Positions 25,916 to 35,216 are shown, numbered from the stretch's first letter. The stretch is DNA of 44,777 nucleotides from an uncultured Campylobacter sp. (GCF_938045205.1 NZ_CALIMY010000112.1:1-44777), one strand, 5' to 3'. Made by a program: numbers and translations. Notes: a model not told the origin generated them from the sequence alone.

Positions 25916-28900
25916 TGTTTTCTAAATTTTTCATCAACCGTCCCGTTTTTGCCTGCGTCGTTTCGATCATAATCGTAATCGCGGGCGTTTTGGCTCTTAA
26001 AAATTCCTCCGTCGAGGAGTATCCGCAACTCACGCCGCCGCAAATCGTCGTAAGCGCTACGTATAGCGGCGCGGATGCGCAGACGATCGCCGACGTCGTC
26101 GCAGCCCCTCTTGAAAACGCAATCAATGGCGTTGAAAATATGATCTATATGGAAAGCTCAGCAAGCTCCTCCGGCGACGTTCGTATCAACGTATATTTTC
26201 AAATCGGCACAAATCCAGCAGATGCGAAAGTCAATGTAAACAACCGCGTCACGCCAGCTCTTACGCTACTTCCCGACGAAGTGCGCCGCTATGGCGTAAC
26301 CGTTACCGAGCGTAGCAGCACGATGCTGGAAGTGCTTGCGTTTTACGATCCTAGCGAGCAGATGGATGTCGTAGAGATGCAAAACTACGTAGCTATCAAC
26401 GTCGTAGATGAGCTAAAGCGTGTGCCAGGCGTCGGAGAGGCTCAGGCGCTGGGCACGAAAGATTATGCGATGAGGATCTGGGTTAAGCCTGAGCTGCTTA
26501 AGAAATTTAACGTTACGACCGCCGAGATAATCGCCGCAATAAGCGAGCAAAACAGCCAATACGCCGCGGGTAAGATGGGCGAGCAGCCGATGAACTTAGG
26601 CAATCCCTACGTCTATGCGATCAAGCCTGAGGGTCGTTTAAAAACCGTCGAAGAGTTTGAAAATATCATCATACGCGCGCAAAAAGATGGGAATTTCTTG
26701 CGCGTAAAAGATGTCGCCGAGGTCAAACTTGGCGGCGCAAGCTACAATATCTCGGCGAAATTTAACGGTAAAGAGATGGTGCCTGTGCTTATCTTTATGC
26801 AAAGCGGTGCCAACGCCCTAGCCGTAGTTGAAGCGGTAAATAAGCGCATAGACGAGCTTAAACCAAATTTCCCAGGCGAGCTGACCTACGACGTCGCCTA
26901 CGATACGACGAGCTTCGTAAAAGTCTCGATCGAAGAGGTCATTCATACTTTCATTGAAGCGCTAATCCTCGTCATCATCGTTATGTATATGTTCTTAGGC
27001 AATCTTAGAGCGACGATCATTCCGACGCTTGCTGCGCCTGTATCGATCTGCGGAGCGTTTATCGGAATTTACGCCTTCGGATTTTCTATAAATTTAATTA
27101 CCCTTTTTGCGCTTATTTTAGCTATCGGCATCGTCGTGGACGACGCGATCATAGTAATCGAAAACGTGGAGAGAATTTTGCACGAGGAGCCGGATCTTAG
27201 CGTCAAAGAAGCTACCACGAAAGCGATGGGCGAGATCGTAGCGCCCGTAATCTCCATCGTGCTCGTGCTTTCGGCGGTTTTCGTGCCGGTTGCGTTTATG
27301 GAGGGCTTTACCGGGGTTATGCAGAGGCAATTTGCATTAACGCTCGTAGCCTCGGTATGTTTTTCAGGCTTCGTAGCCCTTACACTAACACCCGCACTTT
27401 GCGCTCTAATCTTGCAAAAAAAGGAATCTGAGCCTTTTTTCTTTATAAGATGGTTTAATAATCTTTTTAGCATCTCAACTAAAATTTACGCCGCAGGCGT
27501 CGGTATGGTTCTTCGCCACGTACTAATCAGCCTCGTTTTTGTAGGCATCATCATCTATGCGATGGTGAAGCTTCTTGTGCTCACTCCTAGCGGCCTAGTG
27601 CCTAACGAGGACAAAGGCTCGATTGTGGCGATGACTACGCTTCCGTCTGCATCTACTCTACCTAGGACGGAAGCCGATCAGGATTTCATCGCAAGCATCG
27701 CTAAAAAGTATCCAAACGTAAAAGATATAACCCAAATCACGGGATACGATATGCTAGCCGGAGCGCTTAGAGAAAATGCGGGAGCTTTTTTTATGAAGCT
27801 AAAAGACTGGAAAGATCGCCCGGGCGATGAAAATTCCAACTTCGCCTTAGCTGCCGCGCTAAACGGGCAGCTCTACGGCGCCGATCGCAACTCGATGACC
27901 TACGTCGTCACGCCGCCGCCTATTATGGGTCTTTCGCTTACGGGTGGATTTGAGCTCTACGCGCAAAGCACGACGGGCAAAAGCTACGATGAAATTCGCG
28001 CCGATATGGATCGCGTAACTGCCAAAGCCAATCAACACCCCGCTTTAAAGCTCGTTCGAACGACACTGGATACCGATTTCCCGCAGTATAAGCTCTATAT
28101 AGATAAAGAGAAGGTAAAAATGCTAGGCGTTAAGATAGCCGACATTTTCACCGTGCTAAATTCCACCATCGGGCAGTATTATATCAACGACTTTAACCTT
28201 ATGGGGCGCACGTTCAAGGTCTATATCCGCGCTACGCAAGACTACAGAGACGATCCTAACGATCTAAAATCGCTCTACGTCCGCAGCGCTAGTGGCGATC
28301 TGATACCGTTAAATTCTTTAATGAGACTTGAGCGCTCGCTGGGTCCTGATTCCGTTAATAGATTTAACGCCTTCCCGGCTGCGCAAATTATGGGCGAGCC
28401 AAATACGGGTTATACCTCGGGTCAGGCGATTGCAGCGATCCAAGAGGTTATAAAAGAGGAGCTTCCTAGCGGATATTCTATCGGCTGGGCGGGCTCCGCG
28501 TATCAAGAGGTCAGCGAGACCGGCAAAGGCTCGCAGGCGTTTGTATTTGGAATGATCTTCGTGTTTTTGATCCTGGCGGCTCAATACGAAAGGTGGCTCA
28601 TGCCGCTTGCCGTACTTACCGCCGTGCCGTTTTCGGTATTCGGAGCGCTCGTATTTACATATTTCCGCGGGCTGAATAATGACATATATTTTCAGATCGG
28701 ACTTTTGCTTCTAATCGGTCTGGCGGCGAAAAACGCGATTTTGATCGTAGAATTTGCGATGAACGAGCACCTAAATAATCATCGCTCTATCGCCGATGCC
28801 GCCATAGAAGCCGCCAAGATGAGGTTCCGCCCTATCGTGATGACGAGCCTTGCGTTCGGTCTTGGCGTGCTTCCGATGGTTATCGCCACCGGCGCTGGCG

Positions 28901-29073
28901 CTGCTAGCCGCCACGCGCTGGGAACCGGCGTAGTAGGCGGAATGCTCGCGGCATCTACGATCGCGATCTTTTTCGTGCCGCTGTTTTTCTACCTGCTCGA
29001 AAGCTTCAACGCTTGGCTTGATAGACGCGGTAAAAAAGTCCAAACTAACGAGGTGAACGATGAAAATAAATAA
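25915..29073 (+). CDS. cmeB: RND efflux pump (CmeB/AcrB family)
   Basis: The 1052-aa inner-membrane pump is a proton-driven exporter of hydrophobic drugs and bile salts. It has the HAE1 hallmarks: N-terminal FSKFFINRPVFA, the proton-relay pair Asp409-Asp410 in AIGIVVDDAIIVIENVER, and the conserved Lys in LIGLAAKNAILIVEFAM of helix 10. Length is normal for the family. It overlaps cmeA by 1 nt and cmeC by 14 nt, so the three are co-translated. As a member of an operon ending in a terminator it should form a tripartite pump with its neighbours. Confidence 0.95.
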   Translation: MFSKFFINRPVFACVVSIIIVIAGVLALKNSSVEEYPQLTPPQIVVSATYSGADAQTIADVVAAPLENAINGVENMIYMESSASSSGDVRINVYFQIGTNPADAKVNVNNRVTPALTLLPDEVRRYGVTVTERSSTMLEVLAFYDPSEQMDVVEMQNYVAINVVDELKRVPGVGEAQALGTKDYAMRIWVKPELLKKFNVTTAEIIAAISEQNSQYAAGKMGEQPMNLGNPYVYAIKPEGRLKTVEEFENIIIRAQKDGNFLRVKDVAEVKLGGASYNISAKFNGKEMVPVLIFMQSGANALAVVEAVNKRIDELKPNFPGELTYDVAYDTTSFVKVSIEEVIHTFIEALILVIIVMYMFLGNLRATIIPTLAAPVSICGAFIGIYAFGFSINLITLFALILAIGIVVDDAIIVIENVERILHEEPDLSVKEATTKAMGEIVAPVISIVLVLSAVFVPVAFMEGFTGVMQRQFALTLVASVCFSGFVALTLTPALCALILQKKESEPFFFIRWFNNLFSISTKIYAAGVGMVLRHVLISLVFVGIIIYAMVKLLVLTPSGLVPNEDKGSIVAMTTLPSASTLPRTEADQDFIASIAKKYPNVKDITQITGYDMLAGALRENAGAFFMKLKDWKDRPGDENSNFALAAALNGQLYGADRNSMTYVVTPPPIMGLSLTGGFELYAQSTTGKSYDEIRADMDRVTAKANQHPALKLVRTTLDTDFPQYKLYIDKEKVKMLGVKIADIFTVLNSTIGQYYINDFNLMGRTFKVYIRATQDYRDDPNDLKSLYVRSASGDLIPLNSLMRLERSLGPDSVNRFNAFPAAQIMGEPNTGYTSGQAIAAIQEVIKEELPSGYSIGWAGSAYQEVSETGKGSQAFVFGMIFVFLILAAQYERWLMPLAVLTAVPFSVFGALVFTYFRGLNNDIYFQIGLLLLIGLAAKNAILIVEFAMNEHLNNHRSIADAAIEAAKMRFRPIVMTSLAFGLGVLPMVIATGAGAASRHALGTGVVGGMLAASTIAIFFVPLFFYLLESFNAWLDRRGKKVQTNEVNDENK

Positions 29074-30517
29074 TGCTCTTTTAAGCGCCTTGACGCTTGG
29101 AATTTTACTCTGCGGTTGCAACTTCAAGCCCGTTACGCCGCAAAAGCAGACCGACTTTAAGGCGGATTACGCGAGCACGAATGTTAGCACGCAGTGGTGG
29201 AAAAGCTTTAACGATCCGCAGCTAAACGCCCTTATCCAAAGCGCGCTGGAGCAAAATTCCGACCTGCAAACCGCATTGAATAACGTCGAGTATGCGCGGG
29301 TAAATTTAGGGCTGAACAAGCTCGAATATCTGCCGAACGTAAATTTAAGCGGCAGCGCGGTGCGTCAAAATAATTTCGGCAACCAACCCGATCGCAACTC
29401 CCACGGTTCGTATCAGATCGGCGCCGTGCTAAGCTACGAGGTCGATTTTTGGGGGCGCGTGCGCAACAGCGTAGATTCAGCGCAGGCGAAATTTAACGCT
29501 ACGAAATACGACTACGAAACCGCCAAAAATACGATTACTAGCACGGTTGCGACGACCTATTTTACGCTACTAGCACTAAAGCAGCAGGAGAAAATTTTAA
29601 AAGACAGCCTAAAAAGCTATCAAGATACGCAAAACTACCGCAAAAAGCAGCTCGATGCGGGCGCGGTTAGCGAGATCGTATTTTATCAGGCCAAAGCCGC
29701 GGTCCAAAGCGCCGAGGCAAGCCTGATAAGCGTGCAAAATCAGCTCTCTGCGGCGCAAACCTCGCTAAATATCCTAACTGGCAAGAGCTACGATGAAATT
29801 TTACGCGGCACGCCGCAGACCGCCGCGAAAATGCCTAGCGCTCCGCAGATTCCAAGCGGAATCCCAAGCGACGTGATCTTGCACCGCCCGGACGTCGCAA
29901 GCTCGCTCGAAAATCTGCGCTCGAGCAACTTCTTAGTAGGCGTCGCCAAGGCGGGCTACTTCCCTACCTTCTCGCTTACGGGCTCGGCGGGATACGCAAG
30001 CGGCGAGTTTGACAGGCTGTTTACAGCAAGCGCAAGCACGTGGAATATAGGCGGCTCGCTCGTAGGACCGCTACTTGACTTCGGCCGCCAAAAAAGGCGC
30101 GTAGAGCTTGCGAATTTAGAGCAAAACGCGAGCTTCATCGCATACGACAAGGCGCTTAAAACCGCTTTCGGAGACGTTCGCGACGCGCTTGTAGGCGTGC
30201 AAAACGCCAAACTAAGGCAGGCAAGCCTCGCCGATCTCGTCGCTTCGCAGAGCAAAATTTATTCAAACGCCTCAAGCAGGTATCAGGCGGGCTACAGCGA
30301 CCATCTGGAGTTTTTGGATTCACAGCGAAACCTGCTTAGCGCGCAGCTAAATAAAGTGCAGGCAGATCTTGACGTGCTAAGCGCGACGGTAAACGCCTAC
30401 AAGGCGCTCGGCGGCGGCTTTAGCATAGAAGATAGCGAAATAAAGGCGCTTATCGGCGCGGAGAAGGACGTGCTGCCCGATATGTCCGCTTTCCCGAAGG
30501 ATAGAATTTTTAATTAG
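29060..30517 (+). CDS. cmeC: Outer-membrane efflux channel lipoprotein (CmeC/OprM family)
   Basis: The 485-aa protein has a lipoprotein signal with lipobox LLCGC (Cys20). It contains the two repeated outer-membrane efflux domains (about 60-250 and 270-460) characteristic of TolC-like NodT lipoproteins, including WWKSFNDPQLNALI, YEVDFWGRVRNSVDSAQAKF and IPSDVILHRPDVASSLENLR. The start overlaps the end of cmeB, and the SD-like GAGGTGA lies inside cmeB. It is the last gene of the operon; a hairpin starts at its stop codon and an intrinsic terminator follows at 30586. Confidence 0.93.
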   Translation: MKINNALLSALTLGILLCGCNFKPVTPQKQTDFKADYASTNVSTQWWKSFNDPQLNALIQSALEQNSDLQTALNNVEYARVNLGLNKLEYLPNVNLSGSAVRQNNFGNQPDRNSHGSYQIGAVLSYEVDFWGRVRNSVDSAQAKFNATKYDYETAKNTITSTVATTYFTLLALKQQEKILKDSLKSYQDTQNYRKKQLDAGAVSEIVFYQAKAAVQSAEASLISVQNQLSAAQTSLNILTGKSYDEILRGTPQTAAKMPSAPQIPSGIPSDVILHRPDVASSLENLRSSNFLVGVAKAGYFPTFSLTGSAGYASGEFDRLFTASASTWNIGGSLVGPLLDFGRQKRRVELANLEQNASFIAYDKALKTAFGDVRDALVGVQNAKLRQASLADLVASQSKIYSNASSRYQAGYSDHLEFLDSQRNLLSAQLNKVQADLDVLSATVNAYKALGGGFSIEDSEIKALIGAEKDVLPDMSAFPKDRIFN

Positions 30518-30568
30518 CTTTAAATTTACGGGCGGCGCGAAATTTTAAAATACCCGTAAATTTAAAGC
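30517..30568 (+). repeat. Perfect 16-bp inverted repeat after cmeC
   Basis: GCTTTAAATTTACGGG and CCCGTAAATTTAAAGC pair perfectly around a 20-nt loop, starting at the last base of the cmeC stop codon. No T-run follows, and a proper terminator lies 18 bp further, so this may protect the mRNA end or act with the terminator. Confidence 0.55.
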
Positions 30569-30585
30569 GCAGCTCGGCTTTTACG

Positions 30586-30623
30586 GCGCAAGCGGATCGT
30601 TAAAAAATCTGCTTGCGCTTTTT
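30586..30623 (+). terminator. Intrinsic terminator of cmeABC
   Basis: GCGCAAGCGGAT pairs with ATCTGCTTGCGC (12 bp, one G-T pair) around a 9-nt loop, followed by TTTTT. This is a textbook Rho-independent terminator. Confidence 0.85.
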
Positions 30624-30893
30624 AAATTTAGCCCTGCGGCGGGCGACAAATCCAAATTTCAAAGATAATCTAAATTTTAAAATATCCGTAGCAAGGTAAA
30701 ATCGCCGTTCGGCTAGGAAGCGCAAAGCGGCTTGGCTTAGTGGCGCGGTAGAATTTTAGGCACGCGGCGAAATTTCTAGGCAGCACGGCGAAATTACAAG
30801 CAGCGCGATAAAATTCCAAACGCTGCGTTTTAAATTTAAAGGCAAAACGGATTGCGCGCCGAAACGGAATTTGGCAAAATTTTAGATTTTCGC
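30624..30893. other. Spacer with short degenerate repeats before tRNA-Ser
   Basis: Between about 30742 and 30825 four imperfect units of about 20 bp can be lined up, each a GC-rich word (GGCGCGG, GCGGCGA, CACGGCG, CAGCGCG) followed by AAATTTT-like text. No gene is visible. Confidence 0.4.
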
Positions 30894-30899
30894 TATAAT
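30894..30899 (+). promoter_or_regulatory. -10 box of tRNA-Ser
   Basis: TATAAT lies 15 bp before the first base of the tRNA, predicting transcription from about 30906. Confidence 0.55.
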
Positions 30900-30914
30900 C
30901 GCGACTTTTAATTT

Positions 30915-31002
30915 AGATGGGTGTCCGAGCGGTTGAAGGAGCACGCCTGGAACGCGTGTAAAGTGCAAGCTTTCGAGGGTTCGAATCCCTTCCCATCTGC
31001 CA
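30915..31002 (+). tRNA. tRNA-Ser (anticodon GGA)
   Basis: The 88-nt gene has acceptor arms AGATGGG/CCCATCT, encoded CCA, a long variable arm as expected for Ser, the T-loop GGTTCGAATCC, and anticodon GGA in the loop of the GCACGCCTGGAACGCGTG stem region. Confidence 0.93.
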
Positions 31003-31233
31003 CTGTCTTAAAATTTCATCCCCGTAAAGCTATGAAATTTCGCTTTTCAACTCGGCGCAAATTTTATAAATTTAAAGCCAAAATTCCATCGCCGTCGCAA
31101 ATTTAACGATCAAAGATAAAATTTCCTCTGCCAAAAATCAAACACGAAAACCGCCTAAATTCTATCTCTGCGCCCGCCGTTTACCGATATTGCGCTAAAA
31201 TTCCTTTTAAATTTTACTTTGAAGGAGAGAAAA

Positions 31234-32187
31234 ATGAGTGAAGAAAAAAGTTGCGCCTGTGCGCATGTCAAATCCCAAAACGTAACCGACGCGCCCGGCA
31301 ACAACACCGTATTTATGATCTGGCGTTTTAACGCAGACAAAGCCGCCTGCAAAAAGACTTTCGAGGGCCTTTGCGCTCTGGTGATAAATTTAAACAAAAC
31401 CGCCGTTACGAGATTCGGCGCGGCTAGCGAAACAAGCTGTGTGCTCGGCGTGGGCTTTGAGGCATGGAAAATGCTAGACCTGCCTAAGCCTTTGCCGAAG
31501 GAGCTGAAAAATTTCGAAGAGATTAGAGGTGACAAGCACACTGCGCCCGCTACCGGCGGCGATATTCATATCCACATCAGAGCAGGGAATCAGGCCGTTT
31601 GCTACGATATGGCAAGCGAGATCAGAGCCGCGCTAAAGGATGTCGCGACGTGCGAGGAGGAGATCTGCGGCTTTAAATACTACGACGGGCGCGCTATCAT
31701 CGGCTTTGTGGACGGCACCGAAAATCCGCAAGGCGCAGATCGCGACTTTTTCGCCAAGGTAGGCGACGAGGATGCGGCGTACAAGGGCGGCAGCTACCTT
31801 TTCGTGCAGAAATATATCCACGATATGAGCGCATGGAACGCCGCGGGCGTCGCCGAACAGGAGCGCGTCATCGGGCGCAGCAAACAAAACGACATCGAAA
31901 TGAGCGAGGAGACAAAACCTAGCAACTCGCACTCCGCCGCAGCCAACGTCGGCGACGATAAAAAGGTCGTGCGCGACAATATGCCGTTTATGCAAGACGG
32001 CGAGACGGGAACCTACTTCATCGCCTACGCAAGCACCTTTAGCACGCTGGAACTGATGCTTGAGAGTATGTTTGTCGGCCGCCCACGAGGCAACTACGAC
32101 CGCCTGCTAGATTTCAGCGTCGCAAAGACGGGCGCGCTCTTTTTCGCTCCGACCTTCGATATGCTGCAGGCTTATAGCGCAGAGTAA
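31234..32187 (+). CDS. DyP-type heme peroxidase (YfeX-like)
   Basis: The 317-aa protein belongs to the dye-decolorizing peroxidases, which use heme and hydrogen peroxide. Key residues are visible: the distal Asp160 in GFVDGTENP, the proximal heme ligand His233 in SNSHSAAAN, and the distal Arg247 in VVRDNMPF. No signal peptide is present, which fits the cytoplasmic YfeX type rather than secreted EfeB. The frame can be opened five codons earlier at a TTG, but AAGGAGAG lies before the ATG at 31234. The N-terminal segment carries three closely spaced Cys (SCACAHV region). It is followed after 27 bp by an unknown gene on the same strand. Confidence 0.9.
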   Translation: MSEEKSCACAHVKSQNVTDAPGNNTVFMIWRFNADKAACKKTFEGLCALVINLNKTAVTRFGAASETSCVLGVGFEAWKMLDLPKPLPKELKNFEEIRGDKHTAPATGGDIHIHIRAGNQAVCYDMASEIRAALKDVATCEEEICGFKYYDGRAIIGFVDGTENPQGADRDFFAKVGDEDAAYKGGSYLFVQKYIHDMSAWNAAGVAEQERVIGRSKQNDIEMSEETKPSNSHSAAANVGDDKKVVRDNMPFMQDGETGTYFIAYASTFSTLELMLESMFVGRPRGNYDRLLDFSVAKTGALFFAPTFDMLQAYSAE

Positions 32188-32214
32188 ATTTAGCTTTAAA
32201 TTTAAAGGCGCGCG

Positions 32215-32829
32215 ATGTTTTGCAACCTAAGCCCGTATCAGAGCAGGCGCTGCAAAGAGATCATAGAGGGCAAAGTCAAAAATAGTGAAAACGTCAGGGG
32301 CCTGATAGAGTTCATAGACGCTAAATTTAAAACTCGAGCGATCAGCGCGTTTTACGGCGCGGGCAAGAACTCGGCGTGGCTTAAGATCGTGCTTCGCTTC
32401 GATAAAGACGCCGCAAAAATCACCGATAAAAAGTGCATCGAGCGCTATCTCGCCCGCACGCCGCTTTACGCGAAGCTAAACGGACTTAAGAATTTTTATA
32501 TCTCGATTGAGTCCTTCGAGTCGCAGATCCGCACCGATCTGATCCAAGGCGCGGTAGAGGAGCTGCTGCGAAACCGAAACGAGCTTTTAGCGCCGCTTAA
32601 AATTTGGTATATCGCAGCGGTGTCCGACGCGCCCGTAGTTTTTTATTTCACGAGGCAGGACGCGGCGCGCCGCGAAGGTGGCGGAAAGATAGAGCGGCTG
32701 ATAAGAAATTTGGTAGAGAAAGCGCAAGACGCCAAATACCTGAGCCACATGAAATTTAAGCTCTATTTTGACAGCAAGGAGTCCGTGGATCTTGAGTACG
32801 GCGGAAATTTGTTCTATTATTTCAAATGA
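32215..32829 (+). CDS. Hypothetical protein, 204 aa
   Basis: I do not recognise this protein. It is soluble, rich in Lys, Arg and aromatic residues, without a signal peptide, and alternates predicted helices and strands. It starts MFCNLSPYQSRRCKEI. Base and codon use match the neighbouring chromosomal genes, so it looks native. It follows the peroxidase gene by 27 bp and precedes a frameshifted small gene by 20 bp, suggesting one operon of three. The ribosome binding site (AAGGCG) is weak. Confidence 0.65.
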   Translation: MFCNLSPYQSRRCKEIIEGKVKNSENVRGLIEFIDAKFKTRAISAFYGAGKNSAWLKIVLRFDKDAAKITDKKCIERYLARTPLYAKLNGLKNFYISIESFESQIRTDLIQGAVEELLRNRNELLAPLKIWYIAAVSDAPVVFYFTRQDAARREGGGKIERLIRNLVEKAQDAKYLSHMKFKLYFDSKESVDLEYGGNLFYYFK

Positions 32830-32849
32830 AATTTAGCTAAGGAGCGAAA

Positions 32850-33154
32850 ATGGATGCGAAGCTTTACAGAAGGTAACGCAGCTCTCGCGGGGGCTTGAGG
32901 AGGGCGGCGTGCAGAGCCTAAAAGCAGCACTTGAGGGCGACGGCGACGAGGTTAGCAAGATGCAAGCTCGCGTGATCTTAGGCGAATACTTCGTGATGAA
33001 AGGGGATTTCGCGCAGGCTAGGGAGTATCTGGGGCCCGTAGCGCAAGACGCCGAGCGACTACAAGATCAATACGACGATCTGCTAGACGATGAAATTTGC
33101 AGAGCCGATATGCTTTTGGATATGATCGAGCGCTTCGGGTTTTTGGCGGAATAA
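32850..33154 (+). pseudogene. Small helical-repeat-like gene with an N-terminal frameshift
   Basis: AAGGAG precedes an ATG at 32850, but the frame stops after eight codons (MDAKLYRR-stop). Adding one A in AGAAGG near 32870 joins it to a 93-codon frame that reads VTQLSRGLEEGGVQSL, KMQARVILGEYFVMKGDF and AREYLGPVAQDAERL. The helical pattern resembles TPR-like repeats. An internal GTG at 32909 could allow a shortened 81-aa product. Either a real one-base loss or an A-run sequencing error explains this; function is unknown. Confidence 0.6.
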
Positions 33155-33317
33155 AACGGCTCGTGATATTAATGCATATAAAAAATTAATATAAGATTCT
33201 CAACGAAGAGTAACTTTAGTATATTTTGAGGTATAATGTCCTGCAATATTATTTCTTTTAAAAATTAACAATATAGTAATTGAATATCTCAAGATATAAA
33301 TATATAAGGAGAAAGCA

Positions 33318-34007
33318 ATGACACAAGATGAAGTGCTAGACAAATTAAAGAATTATGCAAATTTTGAGCAAGGCGGAAATAATAATTTTGTAGCCAAAAA
33401 AGAAGGAGCTACAATAACAATATATACAAACGGAAACCATCAGGTTCAATGTAAAGATACAATAGTAAAAGAAAAAATAAAACAAGAGATTAGTGAATTA
33501 CTTGATAAGGATTTCGTAGATAACTCAAAAAAGCAACTTTTTATAGTTTATGGACACGATCAGAATTCTAGGGAGCAACTAGAGAGAGTTCTTGAGAAGC
33601 TAAATATAGCTTCTAGCAAAGTTACAAATAATTCTGGAATGACTATAATAGAAGCTTTGGAGCAAGGTATTTCAAAAATACATGCAGGAATAGTTTTATT
33701 AACTCCTGACGATATGGCAATTTCGGTTAAAGATTTCGAAAAACATAAAGATAATTTAAACGAAAAACTTGGATATAGGGCTAGACAAAATGTAATTTTA
33801 GAAATGGGTATGGTAATGTCAAAATTAGGCAGAGATAAGACTATAATTCTAAAAAAAGGGAATTTGGAATACCCATCTGATATAAATGGCGTATTTTATA
33901 TAGACTTCAATGAACACGTTAAAGAAACAATACCCAAACTAGTAGAAAGACTTAAAAAATGCGGTTTTAATATTGATGAGAGCAAAGCACTTGAACTTTG
34001 TCAATAG
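33318..34007 (+). CDS. TIR-like domain protein (predicted NAD-cleaving conflict effector)
   Basis: The 229-aa protein has a TIR-like domain over residues about 72-213. The parts are QLFIVYGHDQ (first strand), GMTIIEALEQGI, AGIVLLTPDDMA and RARQNVILEMGMVMSKLG, with Glu162 as the likely catalytic residue, then KTIILKKGNLEYPSDINGV. It matches the family of predicted nucleotide-binding TIR proteins used as effectors in CBASS and Pycsar defence. The first 70 residues form a separate small domain with a strand-turn-strand (ATITIYTNGNHQV) and a helix. The gene is much more AT-rich than its neighbours, with strong AAGGAG and its own AT-rich upstream region, signs of transfer. No cyclase gene is adjacent, so its trigger is unclear. 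Confidence 0.78.
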   Translation: MTQDEVLDKLKNYANFEQGGNNNFVAKKEGATITIYTNGNHQVQCKDTIVKEKIKQEISELLDKDFVDNSKKQLFIVYGHDQNSREQLERVLEKLNIASSKVTNNSGMTIIEALEQGISKIHAGIVLLTPDDMAISVKDFEKHKDNLNEKLGYRARQNVILEMGMVMSKLGRDKTIILKKGNLEYPSDINGVFYIDFNEHVKETIPKLVERLKKCGFNIDESKALELCQ

Positions 34008-34254
34008 GTATAGTATAAATTTACTATTACCACGCCCGCATAGATCCCTTCTTGGCTACGCCAAAATAGAAGTACTGATGATAAAAGGTGAAGTAATGCG
34101 CACGGTCACGATATGCAAAAGCGCGTAATATTAAATACCAATACGCGCTAACCACATCGAACCTAATAAATAGTTAGTTTTTCTGCCTAAATTAGCCAAA
34201 GCGAAATAAAATTTGTAATAGCCAATAAGAATGCTGCGCAACGAGGTAAATTTA

Positions 34255-34972
34255 ATGCGAAATTTAAAAGATGGATCGCAGAGGTCGCAGCAGCCCGAAC
34301 AAAACGGCGCCGAGCGCCTAAATCCGCCGCAATTTGACAATAACCCCCTCGTCGTAAAAGACTACAACATAATAGTATTCTTTATTTATAATCTATTCTT
34401 CGCTCCCTTGGCGGTACCGGTGTTTCTGTATATAGGGGATATTTCCCATACTATACGCCGTTTGTTCCTGTAGTATTCGCCGTTGTGTCTTATCTCAACA
34501 GCGCCCATACGCGCTTTGTTCATTTGACGAACAGGAGCATCAACTACGTCAATAAAGGCAAAATCACGAAATCTATAAAATTTGATGAGATATCGCTCAT
34601 AAAGCTCACCGCCACACCGCTATTCGGACATATCGTGCCGGCTAGAAATTCCGCAGGCATTGTATTTTCGTTCATCGTGATAGGCATCGCGTTTGCCGGA
34701 TTTTTACAAAGCCTTAGAGGATTTATAATTTTTATTATGAGCGTGGGGCATTGATTTTGCCGTTTTTCACCTCTAAACTGATTTTTTCAAAGATCACGGA
34801 TGGGAAATTTAGCTTTCGTGCGATCAATACTTTGATCATCTATGACGGCAAGGGCGAATTTATCAGTTTTATGATGAGCGCGGCGGATTTTGAAAGGGTT
34901 TGCCGCTACATGCTAAAAGAGCGGCAGATCAGCCCGTCAAAATTTCAAAAGCAGTTTGTGATATTTCAATGA
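34255..34972 (+). pseudogene. Membrane protein gene split by two frameshifts, both at GGGG runs
   Basis: Three consecutive open frames (34255-34473, then about 34439-34754, then about 34745-34972) join into one protein of about 240 aa if one G is added at each of two G4 runs, 34435-34438 and 34745-34748. The joined protein starts MRNLKDGSQRSQ behind AGGT. It has four hydrophobic segments (IIVFFIYNLFFAPLAV, FVPVVFAVVSYL, GIVFSFIVIGIAFAGF, GFIIFIMSVGGALIL). A soluble stretch with SIKFDEISLIKL resembles membrane-linked PH-like domains. The junction text reads naturally (LYIGGYFPYY and MSVGGALILPFF). This may be a pseudogene or an assembly with short G-runs. Confidence 0.65.
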
Positions 34973-35216
34973 AAGAGCCTATTAAGCGATATCGGCGTTA
35001 AAATTTAAAAAGCCGTTTCGGCTCCTTAAATTAGTTGCAAGTTAAATTTGTGCGTAAATTTTATAATTTCGCATACGTTAAAATTTTACGGCGTGCACGT
35101 TAAATCATACGATGCGCACGCTAAAAATTTTACAGCGCGGTACGAAATTTTAAGGAGCATGGCGTGAAATTTGAAACTTCGCAAAACGCCGCAAATTTTA
35201 AAAAATTTCACGAAAC

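Noticed and set aside
30742..30825. CRISPR-like spacing of repeats
   Set aside because: The units are only about 20 bp, poorly conserved and without unique spacers between constant repeats; no cas gene is in the window.
34080..34130. Short frame ending MRTVTICKSA, which resembles the start of some antitoxins
   Set aside because: Only ten residues in the suggestive frame before a stop; the likeness is too short to support a toxin-antitoxin call.
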